This document shows positions 54,106 to 63,151 of a stretch of 64,000 bases of DNA, piece by piece (the stretch's first letter is position 1; each line of letters begins with the position of its first letter). Made by a program: the position numbers and the translations under genes. The notes under the pieces were generated by a model. It was not told where the DNA came from. It was given only the letters and a program-made list of their open reading frames with translations, and ran no database searches. Where the stretch lies: positions 124,001-188,000 of the forward strand of contig NZ_MRYI01000002.1 of NCBI RefSeq assembly GCF_002260525.1, written 5' to 3'. This DNA comes from Hahella sp. CCB-MM4. Its GTDB lineage: Bacteria > Pseudomonadota > Gammaproteobacteria > Pseudomonadales > Oleiphilaceae.

Positions 54106-54660
54106 ATGTTGAGTCAGATTGCTATCTCCACAATTCAGATATTGGCATCGTTCTATATAACGATTGTGATACTGCGTTTCCTGTTACAACTGTCCCGGGC
54201 GGACTTTTACAATCCCATATCCCAGTTTGTGGTGAAGGCGACCAATCCATTTGTCATCCCTTTGCGTCGCATTATCCCTGGCATGGGAGGATTGGATATT
54301 GCCTCTTTGGTACTGGCGATTCTGCTACAACTGTTAACCTATGTTCTTCTTTTAGCCCTGCGGGGATCTGGCATTCCTCTGACACTGTTGTTACCGCTCG
54401 CCTTACTGAAGGTTCTGGATTTAACCGTCCAGGTATACTTCTGGGCCATTATTGCGGTGATTGTTCTGAGCTGGATTGCCCCGGGCAGTTATCATCCTGC
54501 AGCGCAACTGCTGTACCAACTGACTGAGCCGGTCATGAGGCCCTTTCGGAAGATTCTGCCAAACCTTGGCGGGCTGGACCTCTCTCCTATTCTGGTATTT
54601 CTGGTAATCAATGCCATCAACATTGTGATCAGCCATCTGCAAAGCATGGTCATTCATTAA
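54106..54660 (+). CDS. yggT: YggT family membrane protein
   Basis: The 184-residue protein has two repeats of the YggT module, each with two membrane helices and an arginine-rich PxxxxxRRIIPxxGGLD-like turn (NPFVIPLRRIIPGMGGLD and EPVMRPFRKILPNLGGLD). The family has been linked to osmotic shock tolerance and cell-envelope function, but the activity is unknown. Position after proC is the standard order. Confidence 0.95.
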   Translation: MLSQIAISTIQILASFYITIVILRFLLQLSRADFYNPISQFVVKATNPFVIPLRRIIPGMGGLDIASLVLAILLQLLTYVLLLALRGSGIPLTLLLPLALLKVLDLTVQVYFWAIIAVIVLSWIAPGSYHPAAQLLYQLTEPVMRPFRKILPNLGGLDLSPILVFLVINAINIVISHLQSMVIH

Positions 54661-54963
54661 TGAAGCGCTCCGCAGATCGTGTTCACCGCGATCTGCGGAA
54701 AGTCGAAAATCTGCCTCCTCTGCCACGAAACAGCCCGCTCTATCAAGTTCACACTTCTACAAAAATACATCTTTCTCAACAAAAGATTACATTCCATTTA
54801 TTTCTATATTTCAGGCTTAATATATTGATTTTTATGGCGTGATAAGGTTTTATTTCGACTCCTGTCGGTACTAGGGATAGTTGGAACCAAGCCTTAAACT
54901 CGGCTACGGGCTCCAGAAAATTACCTATAATTAAGGTCTTAACCGTAAGAAGTGAGAACCGGG
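54661..54963. other. Intergenic region with an 11-bp stem
   Basis: TCCGCAGATCG (54669-54679) and CGATCTGCGGA (54689-54699) form a perfect 11-bp stem with a 9-base loop right after yggT, without a T-run. The rest is AT-rich and probably carries the promoter of the dynamin-like gene; nothing else stands out. Confidence 0.5.
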
Positions 54964-56925
54964 ATGAAAGGCGGCGGATTAAGTCATCAAGTCGAAGCTT
55001 ACCAGCAGTGGAAGAAATCACTGATTCGGGAAATCGCCCACTATCAAAGTTGGCTTCGCACCAACCAGTTGTCCTCGGATGACTTGGAGCTAAAGCTCCA
55101 GCGCAGTATTCAGCTGCTCCATGAAGATACTCTGACCATTGCATTTGTCGGTGAGTTTTCCCGTGGGAAAACCGAATTGATCAATGCATTGTTTTTTGCC
55201 GAGTTCGGACAACGGATGCTGCCTTCGCAGGCCGGTCGCACCACCATGTGTCCGACTGAGCTGTTCTATGATCATGCCGGCGGGAGCTACCTGAAAGTAC
55301 TTCCCATAGAAACCCGTCAGGAAGAAAAATCCCTGGCCGACCTCAAACGCTCACTGAACGACTGGATTATTTTTCCGCTGGATATGAGCTCTCCGGAGGC
55401 AATGCGCAAGTCTCTGGACCAAGTTGCCAGAACCAAATCTGTCCCCTTCGAGGAAGCTCGGGCTCTTGGCTTCGAACTATCCGCACTGGAGCGTGATCCT
55501 GCTCAAAGCGGCATGGTAATCATCCCCGCTTGGCGACACGCCCTTATCAGCCTGGAAAATCCACTTCTGCAACAAGGCTTACGAATTCTTGATACACCGG
55601 GCCTGAATGCCCTGGGCTCGGAACCGGAACTTACCGTCAGCATGATTCCCAACGCCCACGCCGTCATTTTTATGCTTGGGGTGGACACCGGTGTTACTGC
55701 CAGCGACATGGAAATCTGGCGGGAACATATATTTACCGATAATGCAGATCATCGGGCCGGACGCTTTGCTGTTCTCAACAAGATTGACATTCTCTGGGAC
55801 GACATCCAGGGCGAGGAACACACAGAGCAGGCGATTGCCCAAGTCAGAGGCAAAACCGCGGAGCAATTGGGGCTGGAACCCAAGGACGTATTATTGCTGT
55901 CAGCCAAACAGGCACTGATCGGACGCATTAAAGGCGACGATGAGCGACTGCACAAGTCTCAGCTCGATAAGCTGGAAGACTTGCTGTCCAACCAGATTCT
56001 TACCCAAAAAGAGCGCCTGATTACCCAGACATTGGTCAACGATGTACTGGGCATGCTGCAAAATAGCCAGGCCATCCTGCAGGGTCGCTTGCAGAACTAC
56101 GAGGAACGTCTTGAAGAATGTGAACAGAAGGGGGTCAGCTCTGACTTCCTGCGCAATCTGACAGAAAAAACCCAGGATGATTACAACTTCTATTACAAGA
56201 AATTGTTTACCCTGCGTTCCAGCCGGAGGCTGATGAAGTCCCAGGCAATGATCCTTCAGCGCTTGGTGGCTATCGAGCATTTCGAGGGGCATGCCAAGCA
56301 GACGCGTCAAGAATTGATCAACAGCTGGACGACGATTGGTATGGGTCGCGCCATGGCTGGTTTTTTCCAGTCCATTGAGAATGACCTGAGCAATTTGAAT
56401 CACGAAGCCCGATTGGCACAAAAAATGGTCAGTTCGATCTACGAACGTTATTCCAATGATCCAAAATCCCGCCATCTACGACCGATTACCTTTAATATCA
56501 GTCGCCAGGTTCGGGAGTTGGAGAACCTGAAAAAACGGGCGGAGAGCTTCCGACGCAACCCACGTACGTTGATGACTGAACAAACCATCGTGGTAAAACG
56601 GTTCTTTACCGTTCTGGTCAGTGAAGCCAAGCGTATCTACTCAGAAATCGAGGCAGAGACCGAGCGCTGGCCGCAGGAAGCCTTACTGCCAATCCTGCAA
56701 CACACGATTGAGCAGAAACAGTTGCTTGAGCATCAGATCCGTCGTCTCAAGGAGCTGGCTGCCAACGCGAAGGACACCCGTTCGCAGACTCGCAAACTGC
56801 AGGGTCTGATGGGTGAGATTCACGCACAGATCACCGAAGCGGAAAATATCCAGCGTAAGTTACGCCGTCCACCGCCGCAAATGCTGCGACAGAAAGTGGT
56901 CAATCTCCCCAGCATGCTGGGATAA
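54964..56925 (+). CDS. Dynamin-like GTPase
   Basis: The 653-residue protein has a dynamin-family GTPase domain: P-loop FVGEFSRGKTELINALFF (about 61-78), switch-region Thr in AGRTTMCPTEL, DTPGLNALG (G3) and NKIDILWDD (G4). A long helical region follows with extensive coiled coil, as in bacterial dynamin-like proteins that remodel membranes. There is no membrane helix. The ATG at 54964 is chosen; a GTG at 54952 adds four residues. It sits between yggT and the gene-poor region, an unusual insertion between conserved blocks. A terminator follows. Confidence 0.85.
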   Translation: MKGGGLSHQVEAYQQWKKSLIREIAHYQSWLRTNQLSSDDLELKLQRSIQLLHEDTLTIAFVGEFSRGKTELINALFFAEFGQRMLPSQAGRTTMCPTELFYDHAGGSYLKVLPIETRQEEKSLADLKRSLNDWIIFPLDMSSPEAMRKSLDQVARTKSVPFEEARALGFELSALERDPAQSGMVIIPAWRHALISLENPLLQQGLRILDTPGLNALGSEPELTVSMIPNAHAVIFMLGVDTGVTASDMEIWREHIFTDNADHRAGRFAVLNKIDILWDDIQGEEHTEQAIAQVRGKTAEQLGLEPKDVLLLSAKQALIGRIKGDDERLHKSQLDKLEDLLSNQILTQKERLITQTLVNDVLGMLQNSQAILQGRLQNYEERLEECEQKGVSSDFLRNLTEKTQDDYNFYYKKLFTLRSSRRLMKSQAMILQRLVAIEHFEGHAKQTRQELINSWTTIGMGRAMAGFFQSIENDLSNLNHEARLAQKMVSSIYERYSNDPKSRHLRPITFNISRQVRELENLKKRAESFRRNPRTLMTEQTIVVKRFFTVLVSEAKRIYSEIEAETERWPQEALLPILQHTIEQKQLLEHQIRRLKELAANAKDTRSQTRKLQGLMGEIHAQITEAENIQRKLRRPPPQMLRQKVVNLPSMLG

Positions 56926-56945
56926 GCCACCGGCTCGACATGAAA

Positions 56946-56968
56946 AAGCACCGCCAAAACGGTGCTTT
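56946..56968 (+). terminator. Terminator of the dynamin-like gene
   Basis: AAGCACCG/CGGTGCTT form an 8-bp stem with a 6-base loop, 20 bases after the stop, followed by TCCCTC. The T-run is short but the A-run before it (A5) gives a T5 run on the other strand. Confidence 0.6.
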
Positions 56969-57462
56969 CCCTCACTTCCTGCTGACGTTACTTTGAAGTC
57001 CTCAAAACCAGCAGAAAAAATTTGACACTCCACCTCACATCCGATGACACATACACTTCATCCATCTATCTGTTTATTGGCACATTATCTGCGTTCTCCC
57101 TCTCTTTCTTGCACTCCTCCACACACCAGAAGGAATATATATTTCCTTTTAATAGTAAATCGATATATCTATTCATTGATTTTATAGAATAAAAATTCCA
57201 CAATTCACAAAAATCGAAAGTTCATTTCTAGACTCAAGAAAATAACAAAATGATCGAGACCTGCTGGCATGTACGACGCATCATCCACGTTTGTTAAAAC
57301 CGCTATTAAGAGCTTGCCGGCCATCCAGAATACTCAGAATTTCTGCCATTTTTGCTCTCATGTCTGAGCGACACACCCGTCCAGGGAAATTGGACAAAAC
57401 CGCTCTCGTTACGACAAGGATGTCCATCTTTTTAATTGATATTTTCGCAGCAGGCGTGGCTT

Positions 57463-57509
57463 AAATCGATCATATTCGAAAATAATAGACCCATATTTGT
57501 GATCGATTT
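57463..57509. promoter_or_regulatory. 10-bp inverted repeat, possible paired operator
   Basis: AAATCGATCA (57463-57472) and TGATCGATTT (57500-57509) are exact complements 27 bases apart in non-coding DNA, about 400 bases before the AraC gene. The spacing is close to three helical turns, fitting two regulator half-sites on one face. No T-run follows, so a terminator is unlikely. Confidence 0.4.
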
Positions 57510-57898
57510 TATTCTTTATTGATTATTTTGACACAATATCTTATTTTAAAGATCACTCAATGGTTCATTTTGGAACCTATTAAAATAACAACATGATTGA
57601 GAAGACAGACCATGCATAATTTGACACCACCACCTTCCATTCTTTCTGCCCTACAACCATCTCATTGCACCAAGTTATCCTCCCGACATCTCCACTCCCC
57701 CTGACTTTTCATAAATCCCAAGCATTTACCGCCCCATGGACAGGCACAATGCTTCGTACACTTGAGACCGCAAGTCTCCCTAGACTTTTTTACCGCGCAC
57801 AGGCATCAACCGTTTCGGTAGTGAAGTAAACAGGCATATCCAGGCCAGGCAGGCCCAATGGTTTCGGTCATACGACTAACCCAACCTGGAATTCCATA

Positions 57899-58768
57899 AT
57901 GAGTAGGCAGTCCACCCAAGACGATCCATATGCAAAGGTATCTCCCGGCACCTCATGTGAAAGAATAGAGTTCTATTTTGGTAGCCCTGAAGAAATGCAT
58001 TACTCACATCAGCACAGTCATCTGGAACTCAATATCCTGCTAGTTGGACAACTCGAGGTTACTTACGCGGATGAAGATATTCTCCTGACTGCCGGCTCTA
58101 TTGCCTGCTTCTCGGCGTTGCACCCACATTGGCTGCATTCCATTTCCGGCGATGCACTGTCCCTACAGCTGCGCATCCCCCTTTTCACTCTCCCCTGTCT
58201 GCCGGACAACGAGCTATTCAGGCAATTCCTGATTCGAACCACTCCCTATATCTCAGATATTTCAAACCTGGTACACCTATCGACTGCCGAGCGCTGGGCT
58301 CAGGAACTGGCATGCAAAGATGACCGATTGCAGGAACTTGTCATTGACGAGATAGGATTGATGCTGCGCAGACTTTTGGTTGACACGCCCTACTCAGAAG
58401 CGGCACAAGGCCATAGCAAGTCACTGTGCCGACACCTCGTTCACAGTCACAACATGGTGGAGTTCATTATCAGAAATTATCGTCAGCCCATTACGATCAA
58501 CGACATAGCCGAGTCCGTAGGACTACATCGAAACTTCGCCATGAATGTATTCAAAAAATCTGTGGGCATGTCGTTGCTGGAATACCTCACCAGCCTGAGA
58601 GTCAACCACGCCAGAAGACTGCTTCTACACACCCGGGACCAAGTCACCAACATCGCCTTTGATAGCGGCTTTACCTCAATTACCCGTTTCTATGAAGTAT
58701 TCAGCAAGTATTACAGGGAATCCCCTCTGCAATATCGGAAACAGCATTCTCTTCTTGAGCAGACCTGA
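57899..58768 (+). CDS. AraC-family regulator with cupin sensor
   Basis: The 289-residue protein has an N-terminal cupin-like ligand domain (about 20-130; HYSHQHSHLELNILLVGQLEV) and a C-terminal AraC double helix-turn-helix (about 190-285; INDIAESVGLHRNFAMNVFKKSVGMSLLEYLTSLRVNHARRLL, then TNIAFDSGFTSITRFYEVFSKYY). It resembles sugar-responsive activators of the MelR group. It converges on the porin gene, so a link with that gene is a guess from proximity. The start lacks a clear Shine-Dalgarno. Confidence 0.85.
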   Translation: MSRQSTQDDPYAKVSPGTSCERIEFYFGSPEEMHYSHQHSHLELNILLVGQLEVTYADEDILLTAGSIACFSALHPHWLHSISGDALSLQLRIPLFTLPCLPDNELFRQFLIRTTPYISDISNLVHLSTAERWAQELACKDDRLQELVIDEIGLMLRRLLVDTPYSEAAQGHSKSLCRHLVHSHNMVEFIIRNYRQPITINDIAESVGLHRNFAMNVFKKSVGMSLLEYLTSLRVNHARRLLLHTRDQVTNIAFDSGFTSITRFYEVFSKYYRESPLQYRKQHSLLEQT

Positions 58769-58799
58769 CTGGCAGCAGATAGATAGCGGGCACAAAAAA

Positions 58800-58823
58800 G
58801 CGCCACCCTGATTAAGGTGGCGC
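58800..58823 (-). terminator. Intrinsic terminator of the porin gene
   Basis: GCGCCACC/GGTGGCGC form an 8-bp stem with an 8-base loop, followed on the minus strand by T6. It lies between the convergent AraC and porin genes. Confidence 0.85.
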
Positions 58824-58916
58824 AATCACACAACGTCGGAAGATCAAGCACAGGCTTGGTTCGGCTTACCTGCCGGCAGGCGCTTCCATGTGCCTGAAAA
58901 CAAATTTAGGTGAAAA

Positions 58917-59909
58917 TCAGAAAGTGTAGTTGAAGCGGGTACGGAACTGGTTCAGCTCGTCATCGTCGCCTACATTGTCAGCTGATGAAGTAGAGCCGGC
59001 GAAGGTCACTGATGCGTTGTCAATATCGAACAACGGCAGCGTGTACGCGATGTAGACCGTGGTGACCGTTGGGTCGTCATCAACACCATCAACATCGGTT
59101 TCTGAATGGACAGCACCCAGACCAAAGTTTCCGTAGGTCACATTGGCACCAAAGGTGGTAACGTCTGATTTGCTGATATCATCGGAACCCATTGCAGCAT
59201 TCAGGTTGATGCTCGCACCACCAGCACTTATGTTCCCCGTTACGCCGAAACCGGACTGGTCCACTTCTTTAGGGTCCGCAGTTGTATCTGCAAATTCATA
59301 TTGGAGCTTTTCATAACCTGCAGAAATGCTGAAGCTATCACCAGAGAAAGTCACACTTGGACGGAGGCCAGAGAAGGTTTCCTGGTTATCCCCGTCTTCG
59401 TCCGCATCTCCCCAGATGGTATCCAGTTCAAGAGAAATCATACTGCTGGGACGTACCCGCAACGCGAACTGACCACCGTTATCACCGGCGCGGCCACGAA
59501 CCTTATTGGCTTGATAAACGACTGCACCACCGTCCTCACCAGCGTGAGAAACCACCGTATCTTTACCCAGAGGGAACAGGTTAATCGCCTCGAAACGTCC
59601 CGCCTGAAGATCCCAGGTATCGTTACCGAATTTGATCCACATATCATCAGTCGCAGCCGTTCCGTCTTTCTTCAATAATCCGGAACCTTTACCCTCGACA
59701 AAGTATCCATTCAGCTCTTTTTTACCGGTGACATTGACCTCGATCCTTCCACCCTGCTCATAAGTCGTGTCGCCAGCTTTACTGTCAATGACATCAGTAT
59801 CAAGCTCGATATTGGCACCAATACCAAATTCAGCGTTTGCCTGCGACACCCCTAATGCCAGAGAGAGAGCCAAAAAAGGGAGTGATTTAGAAGGAGTCTT
59901 AGTAATCAT
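58917..59909 (-). CDS. Outer-membrane porin
   Basis: The 330-residue protein has a signal peptide (about 1-26, ending SQANA) and a beta-strand-rich acidic sequence ending in FNYTF, a C-terminal Phe typical of outer-membrane barrels recognised by the Bam complex. Loops are rich in Asp and Gly (GDADEDGDNQE, ADNVGDDDE). It should form a diffusion pore; selectivity cannot be told. The start at 59909 (MITKTPSKS) is chosen for its signal peptide; the frame opens 78 bases earlier. An A-rich AACAACAA lies before the Shine-Dalgarno, and a long palindrome lies 137 bases upstream. Confidence 0.85.
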   Translation of the reverse strand: MITKTPSKSLPFLALSLALGVSQANAEFGIGANIELDTDVIDSKAGDTTYEQGGRIEVNVTGKKELNGYFVEGKGSGLLKKDGTAATDDMWIKFGNDTWDLQAGRFEAINLFPLGKDTVVSHAGEDGGAVVYQANKVRGRAGDNGGQFALRVRPSSMISLELDTIWGDADEDGDNQETFSGLRPSVTFSGDSFSISAGYEKLQYEFADTTADPKEVDQSGFGVTGNISAGGASINLNAAMGSDDISKSDVTTFGANVTYGNFGLGAVHSETDVDGVDDDPTVTTVYIAYTLPLFDIDNASVTFAGSTSSADNVGDDDELNQFRTRFNYTF

Positions 59910-59925
59910 ACTTGCAGTTTTCCTA

Positions 59926-59933
59926 TTGTTGTT
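59926..59933 (-). promoter_or_regulatory. Candidate Hfq/Crc target tract before the porin gene
   Basis: The minus strand reads AACAACAA, an exact AAnAAnAA, just before AGGAA and 17 bases before the porin ATG. Role inferred. Confidence 0.3.
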
Positions 59934-60041
59934 TTCATGGTGTATCGGCGTTTTTGACCCAGAAGGAGAGACCACTTCATGGACCAATACAGAACGCTAA
60001 GGAACACATCCATGGTAGGAAGGAAACGCTGCGCTGACTTA

Positions 60042-60064
60042 CGTGATATTTAGTAAATATTACG
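60042..60064. promoter_or_regulatory. Long palindrome upstream of the porin gene
   Basis: ATATTTA-G-TAAATAT (60046-60060) is a perfect 15-bp palindrome; extended to 60042-60064 only one base pair is unpaired (CGTG against TACG), and two further pairs at 60039-60040/60066-60067 match. It lies 133-155 bases before the porin start, in a position for an activator or repressor site. Confidence 0.5.
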
Positions 60065-60276
60065 AAATAATAAGTTTTTATTCTGTTTTACACACCCATT
60101 TTTACGGGATAGTAAGATTTTGATTTTCGTTATATTTACAACATTCAAAATCATTCCATCACGAAGAGTGTTATTCGGACCCGCTCCCACCCGCAAACAA
60201 TACTTCTTGCGCAAAAACGAAGGGGTTTATAGACTGCGCGGTTCACACACGCTTTTAACAGGACTCCCAAGCCACA

Positions 60277-61434
60277 ATGCCTGAGACCATTCCACCGGAT
60301 TCGGTCGGTATCGTCACACCGGAACAGGCGGTGTTTGACGAGCCGTTGCGCCTAGAATGCGGCAAGCAGATTGACAGTTACCAACTGGTATATGAGACCT
60401 ATGGCGAACTGAATGCCGATCGCTCCAATGCTGTCCTCGTATGCCACGCGTTAAGCGGACACCATCACGCCGCCGGTTATCACAGCATGGATGACCGCAA
60501 ACCAGGCTGGTGGGACACTTGCATCGGTCCTGGAAAGCCTGTCGATACCAACCGATTTTTTGTGGTATCGCTCAACAACCTTGGAGGTTGTAACGGTTCC
60601 ACTGGCCCCAATAGCATCAATCCGGCCACAGGAAACCCTTACGGCCCGGACTTCCCGGTCATCACCGTCTCCGACTGGGTGGAAAGCCAGGCCAGACTTG
60701 CCGATTACCTGGGCATCGAGACCTGGGCTGCCGTGATTGGTGGAAGCCTGGGGGGAATGCAGGCCTTGCAATGGTCGACCCAGTTTCCGGATCGCATTCA
60801 AAATGCACTGATCATCGCCTCAACTCCCAAGCTGACAACCCAGAACATTGCTTTTAATGAAGTAGCAAGAAAGGCCATTACGTCTGATCCGGAATTTCAT
60901 GACGGTCGTTATTACGAGCACAACACTTACCCCAGCAAGGGGTTAATGCTGGCAAGGATGGTTGGACATATCACCTATTTGTCGGACGCCTCCATGGGAG
61001 AAAAGTTTGGCAGAGACCTGCGCAATCAGGCCTTCAAGTTCGGACTGCTGGATGTGGAGTTCGAGATAGAAAGCTATCTGCATTACCAGGGGGAACGGTT
61101 TTCCAAGAACTTTGACGCCAACACCTATCTATTAATGACCAGAGTGCTCGACTATTTTGATCCGGCGAGCAAGCACAATGGTAGCTTGGCCAAAGCACTC
61201 GAAGCCGCCAAATGCCGCTTCTTTGTGGCCTCTTTCACCACTGACTGGCGATTCTCCCCGGAACGCTCGGAAGAACTGGTGAACGCTTTGCTTGAGGCCA
61301 AAAAGCCGGTCAGTTACACGGAAATCGATGCCCCCTACGGTCATGATGCCTTTTTAATACCGACACCTCGCTATATGGACGTTTTCAGCGCTTACATGAA
61401 CCGGATTGCGGAGGAAAACAAAATTGCGGGCTGA
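60277..61434 (+). CDS. metX: Homoserine O-acyltransferase (MetX)
   Basis: The 385-residue alpha/beta-hydrolase-fold enzyme acylates homoserine in methionine synthesis. The nucleophile Ser is in [14 protein letters not shown], with Asp in [11 protein letters not shown] and His in PYGHDAFLI. Members in Pseudomonas relatives often use succinyl-CoA although named acetyltransferases, and I cannot decide the donor by eye. The stop overlaps the start of metW by 11 bases, as usual for the metXW pair. Confidence 0.95.
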   Translation: MPETIPPDSVGIVTPEQAVFDEPLRLECGKQIDSYQLVYETYGELNADRSNAVLVCHALSGHHHAAGYHSMDDRKPGWWDTCIGPGKPVDTNRFFVVSLNNLGGCNGSTGPNSINPATGNPYGPDFPVITVSDWVESQARLADYLGIETWAAVIGGSLGGMQALQWSTQFPDRIQNALIIASTPKLTTQNIAFNEVARKAITSDPEFHDGRYYEHNTYPSKGLMLARMVGHITYLSDASMGEKFGRDLRNQAFKFGLLDVEFEIESYLHYQGERFSKNFDANTYLLMTRVLDYFDPASKHNGSLAKALEAAKCRFFVASFTTDWRFSPERSEELVNALLEAKKPVSYTEIDAPYGHDAFLIPTPRYMDVFSAYMNRIAEENKIAG

Positions 61435-62017
61435 TCTAGAGATAATCCGTGAATGGATACGCCCAGAGAGTCATGTGCTTGATCTGGGGTGTGGAGACGG
61501 CACTTTGCTGGCCTACCTGAGCGAACATAAAAAGGTGCAGGGTTACGGCCTGGAAATCGATAGTAATAATATTACGGAATGCCTGCGCAAGGGTGTTAGC
61601 GTCATCGAGCAGGATCTTGACGTCAAAGACCTATCCAACATCAAAGACAAAAGTTTTGATGTGGTGGTAATGACCCAGGCACTCCAGGCAGTCCGTCACC
61701 CGGACATCATGCTCGAGGAAATGCTTCGTATAGGTAAAGAGTGCATTATCACCTTCCCTAATTTCGGATACTGGCGTTTGCGTTTCTACCTGCTGCAAAA
61801 CGGTCGTATGCCGGTTTCCAAGACGCTGCCCTACACCTGGTACAACACCCCCAATATCCACTTGTGTACGTTCAAGGATTTTGAGGCTCTCTGCTACCAG
61901 AAAAACATCCATATATTGAAGCGGACCGTAGTAGACAATGAGCATCGTCAGCGTTGGTTCAATAAGGTCTGGCCGAATTTCCTTGGCCAGGTAGCGATAT
62001 ATCATGTCACTAGGTAA
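61424..62017 (+). CDS. metW: Methionine biosynthesis protein MetW
   Basis: The 197-residue methyltransferase-fold protein acts with MetX in methionine synthesis in this group, with its exact reaction unsettled. The SAM-like motif [15 protein letters not shown] (about 19-33), [11 protein letters not shown] and [14 protein letters not shown] are diagnostic. The start is a TTG at 61424 ([12 protein letters not shown]), 8 bases after GGAGGAAA and matching relatives; the frame opens at another TTG at 61406. It overlaps the end of metX by 11 bases. Confidence 0.94.
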   Translation: MRADLEIIREWIRPESHVLDLGCGDGTLLAYLSEHKKVQGYGLEIDSNNITECLRKGVSVIEQDLDVKDLSNIKDKSFDVVVMTQALQAVRHPDIMLEEMLRIGKECIITFPNFGYWRLRFYLLQNGRMPVSKTLPYTWYNTPNIHLCTFKDFEALCYQKNIHILKRTVVDNEHRQRWFNKVWPNFLGQVAIYHVTR

Positions 62018-62048
62018 ACACCTAAAAGACAACGAACCGGTGATTCAT

Positions 62049-62492
62049 ATGAGAGCATTGACCAATTCGCTTATCTTTATTCTTCTCAGCCTGTTTGTCA
62101 CTTTTGCCAACGCTGAACAAAAACAGGTCTTCGGCGACTATGAGGTGCACTATATTGCACTTCCAACCACTGTTCTGGACCCAGCCATCGCCAAACAATA
62201 TAACCTGGCCCGCAGTAAAAGCACCGGCTTCCTGAATGTATCCGTACTTAAGAAGCAGGCCGATGGAACCACCCGGGCGATTTCTGCTTTTGTAAGAGGG
62301 CACGTCCGCAATATGGTTCAGCAACAACGCGAGTTGGAATTTTCCCGCATCAGCGAGGGCTCGGCGGTCTATCAAATTGCCCAATTCTGGTATAGCGAAG
62401 GCGAAAACATGGTGTTTGAGCTTGAGGTCCAGGCAGATCCTGAACAAGGCCCATTCTCTCTGCGCTTCAGTCAGGCCATTTATCCAGAATAA
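62049..62492 (+). CDS. DUF4426 periplasmic protein
   Basis: The 147-residue protein has a signal peptide (about 1-22, ending FANAEQ) and the family domain VFGDYEVHYIALPTTVL, TGFLNVSVLKK and FELEVQADPEQGPFSLRFSQAIYPE. The function is unknown. It lies between metW and rdgB, a position conserved in Pseudomonas relatives. The ATG at 62049 gives the proper signal peptide; an ATG at 62004 overlaps metW and is less likely. Confidence 0.9.
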   Translation: MRALTNSLIFILLSLFVTFANAEQKQVFGDYEVHYIALPTTVLDPAIAKQYNLARSKSTGFLNVSVLKKQADGTTRAISAFVRGHVRNMVQQQRELEFSRISEGSAVYQIAQFWYSEGENMVFELEVQADPEQGPFSLRFSQAIYPE

Positions 62493-62539
62493 CCCACTTT
62501 AACTTAACGAATAACATACTGATCCAAACGAAAATCGCT

Positions 62540-63139
62540 ATGGAAAAAATAGTTCTGGCCAGCAACAACGCGGGCAAAATCAAGGAATTCAATCGCCTGC
62601 TTGAGCCTTTCCAATGGCAGGTGGTTTCACAAGGCTCTCTCAACGTGGAAGCCGTACCCGAAACCGGGCTCACCTTTGTAGAGAACGCCCTGATCAAAGC
62701 GCGCCATGCCTGCAATGTTACAGGACTCCCCGCGCTGGCTGACGATTCAGGTCTGGTTGTAGACGCCCTGAAAGGAGCTCCCGGCATCTATTCTGCGCGC
62801 TATGCAGGAGAAGATGCCTCGGATCAGAACAACAACCTCAAGTTGCTTCAAGCCCTGGACGGTATACCACACGAGCAACGTACCGCTCATTTTCACTGTA
62901 CACTGGTATGGATGCAGCATGCCGAAGACCCGGACCCGATTATCTGCCAGGGCCACTGGCACGGACATATACTGACTCAACCGGCGGGCGAAGGTGGATT
63001 CGGCTACGACCCCTTATTCTGGGTCGCTGAAGAGCAATGTGCTTCAGCAGAGCTTGGTCCGGAACGAAAGAACCAACTTAGCCACCGCGGCCGGGCCGTC
63101 ACCAAACTTCTGCAGATTTTGCAGGAGAGACAAAAGTAA
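62540..63139 (+). CDS. rdgB: XTP/dITP pyrophosphatase
   Basis: The 199-residue house-cleaning enzyme hydrolyses non-canonical purine triphosphates. LASNNAGKIKEF (6-17), ADDSGLVVDALKGAPGIYSARYAG (about 68-91) and GFGYDPLFW are the family motifs. It lies 47 bases after the DUF4426 gene and 12 bases before hemW, in an operon-like run. Confidence 0.96.
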   Translation: MEKIVLASNNAGKIKEFNRLLEPFQWQVVSQGSLNVEAVPETGLTFVENALIKARHACNVTGLPALADDSGLVVDALKGAPGIYSARYAGEDASDQNNNLKLLQALDGIPHEQRTAHFHCTLVWMQHAEDPDPIICQGHWHGHILTQPAGEGGFGYDPLFWVAEEQCASAELGPERKNQLSHRGRAVTKLLQILQERQK

Positions 63140-63151
63140 CTCCCCCCTCTT

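Larger units (their letters stand above)
56926..57898. other. 973-base AT-rich region without genes
   Basis: No coding frame over 60 codons is supported. The region is clearly richer in A/T than its neighbours. It holds the dynamin terminator (56946-56967), the 10-bp inverted repeat at 57463-57509, and, near 57760-57791, two alternative short stems (ACTTG/CAAGT and GAGAC/GTCTC) before a T6 run, which could be a leader attenuator for the AraC gene. The AraC gene start at 57899 lacks a clear Shine-Dalgarno. Confidence 0.45.
59910..60276. other. Intergenic region between divergent porin and metX
   Basis: This 367-base AT-rich region contains the A-rich tract before the porin, the palindrome at 60042-60064 and the promoters of both genes. 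I looked for a SAM-binding leader before metX and saw no recognisable riboswitch core or terminator stem. Confidence 0.45.

Noticed and set aside
59910-60276. SAM riboswitch before metX
   Set aside because: No conserved core, pseudoknot or terminator stem could be recognised in the leader.
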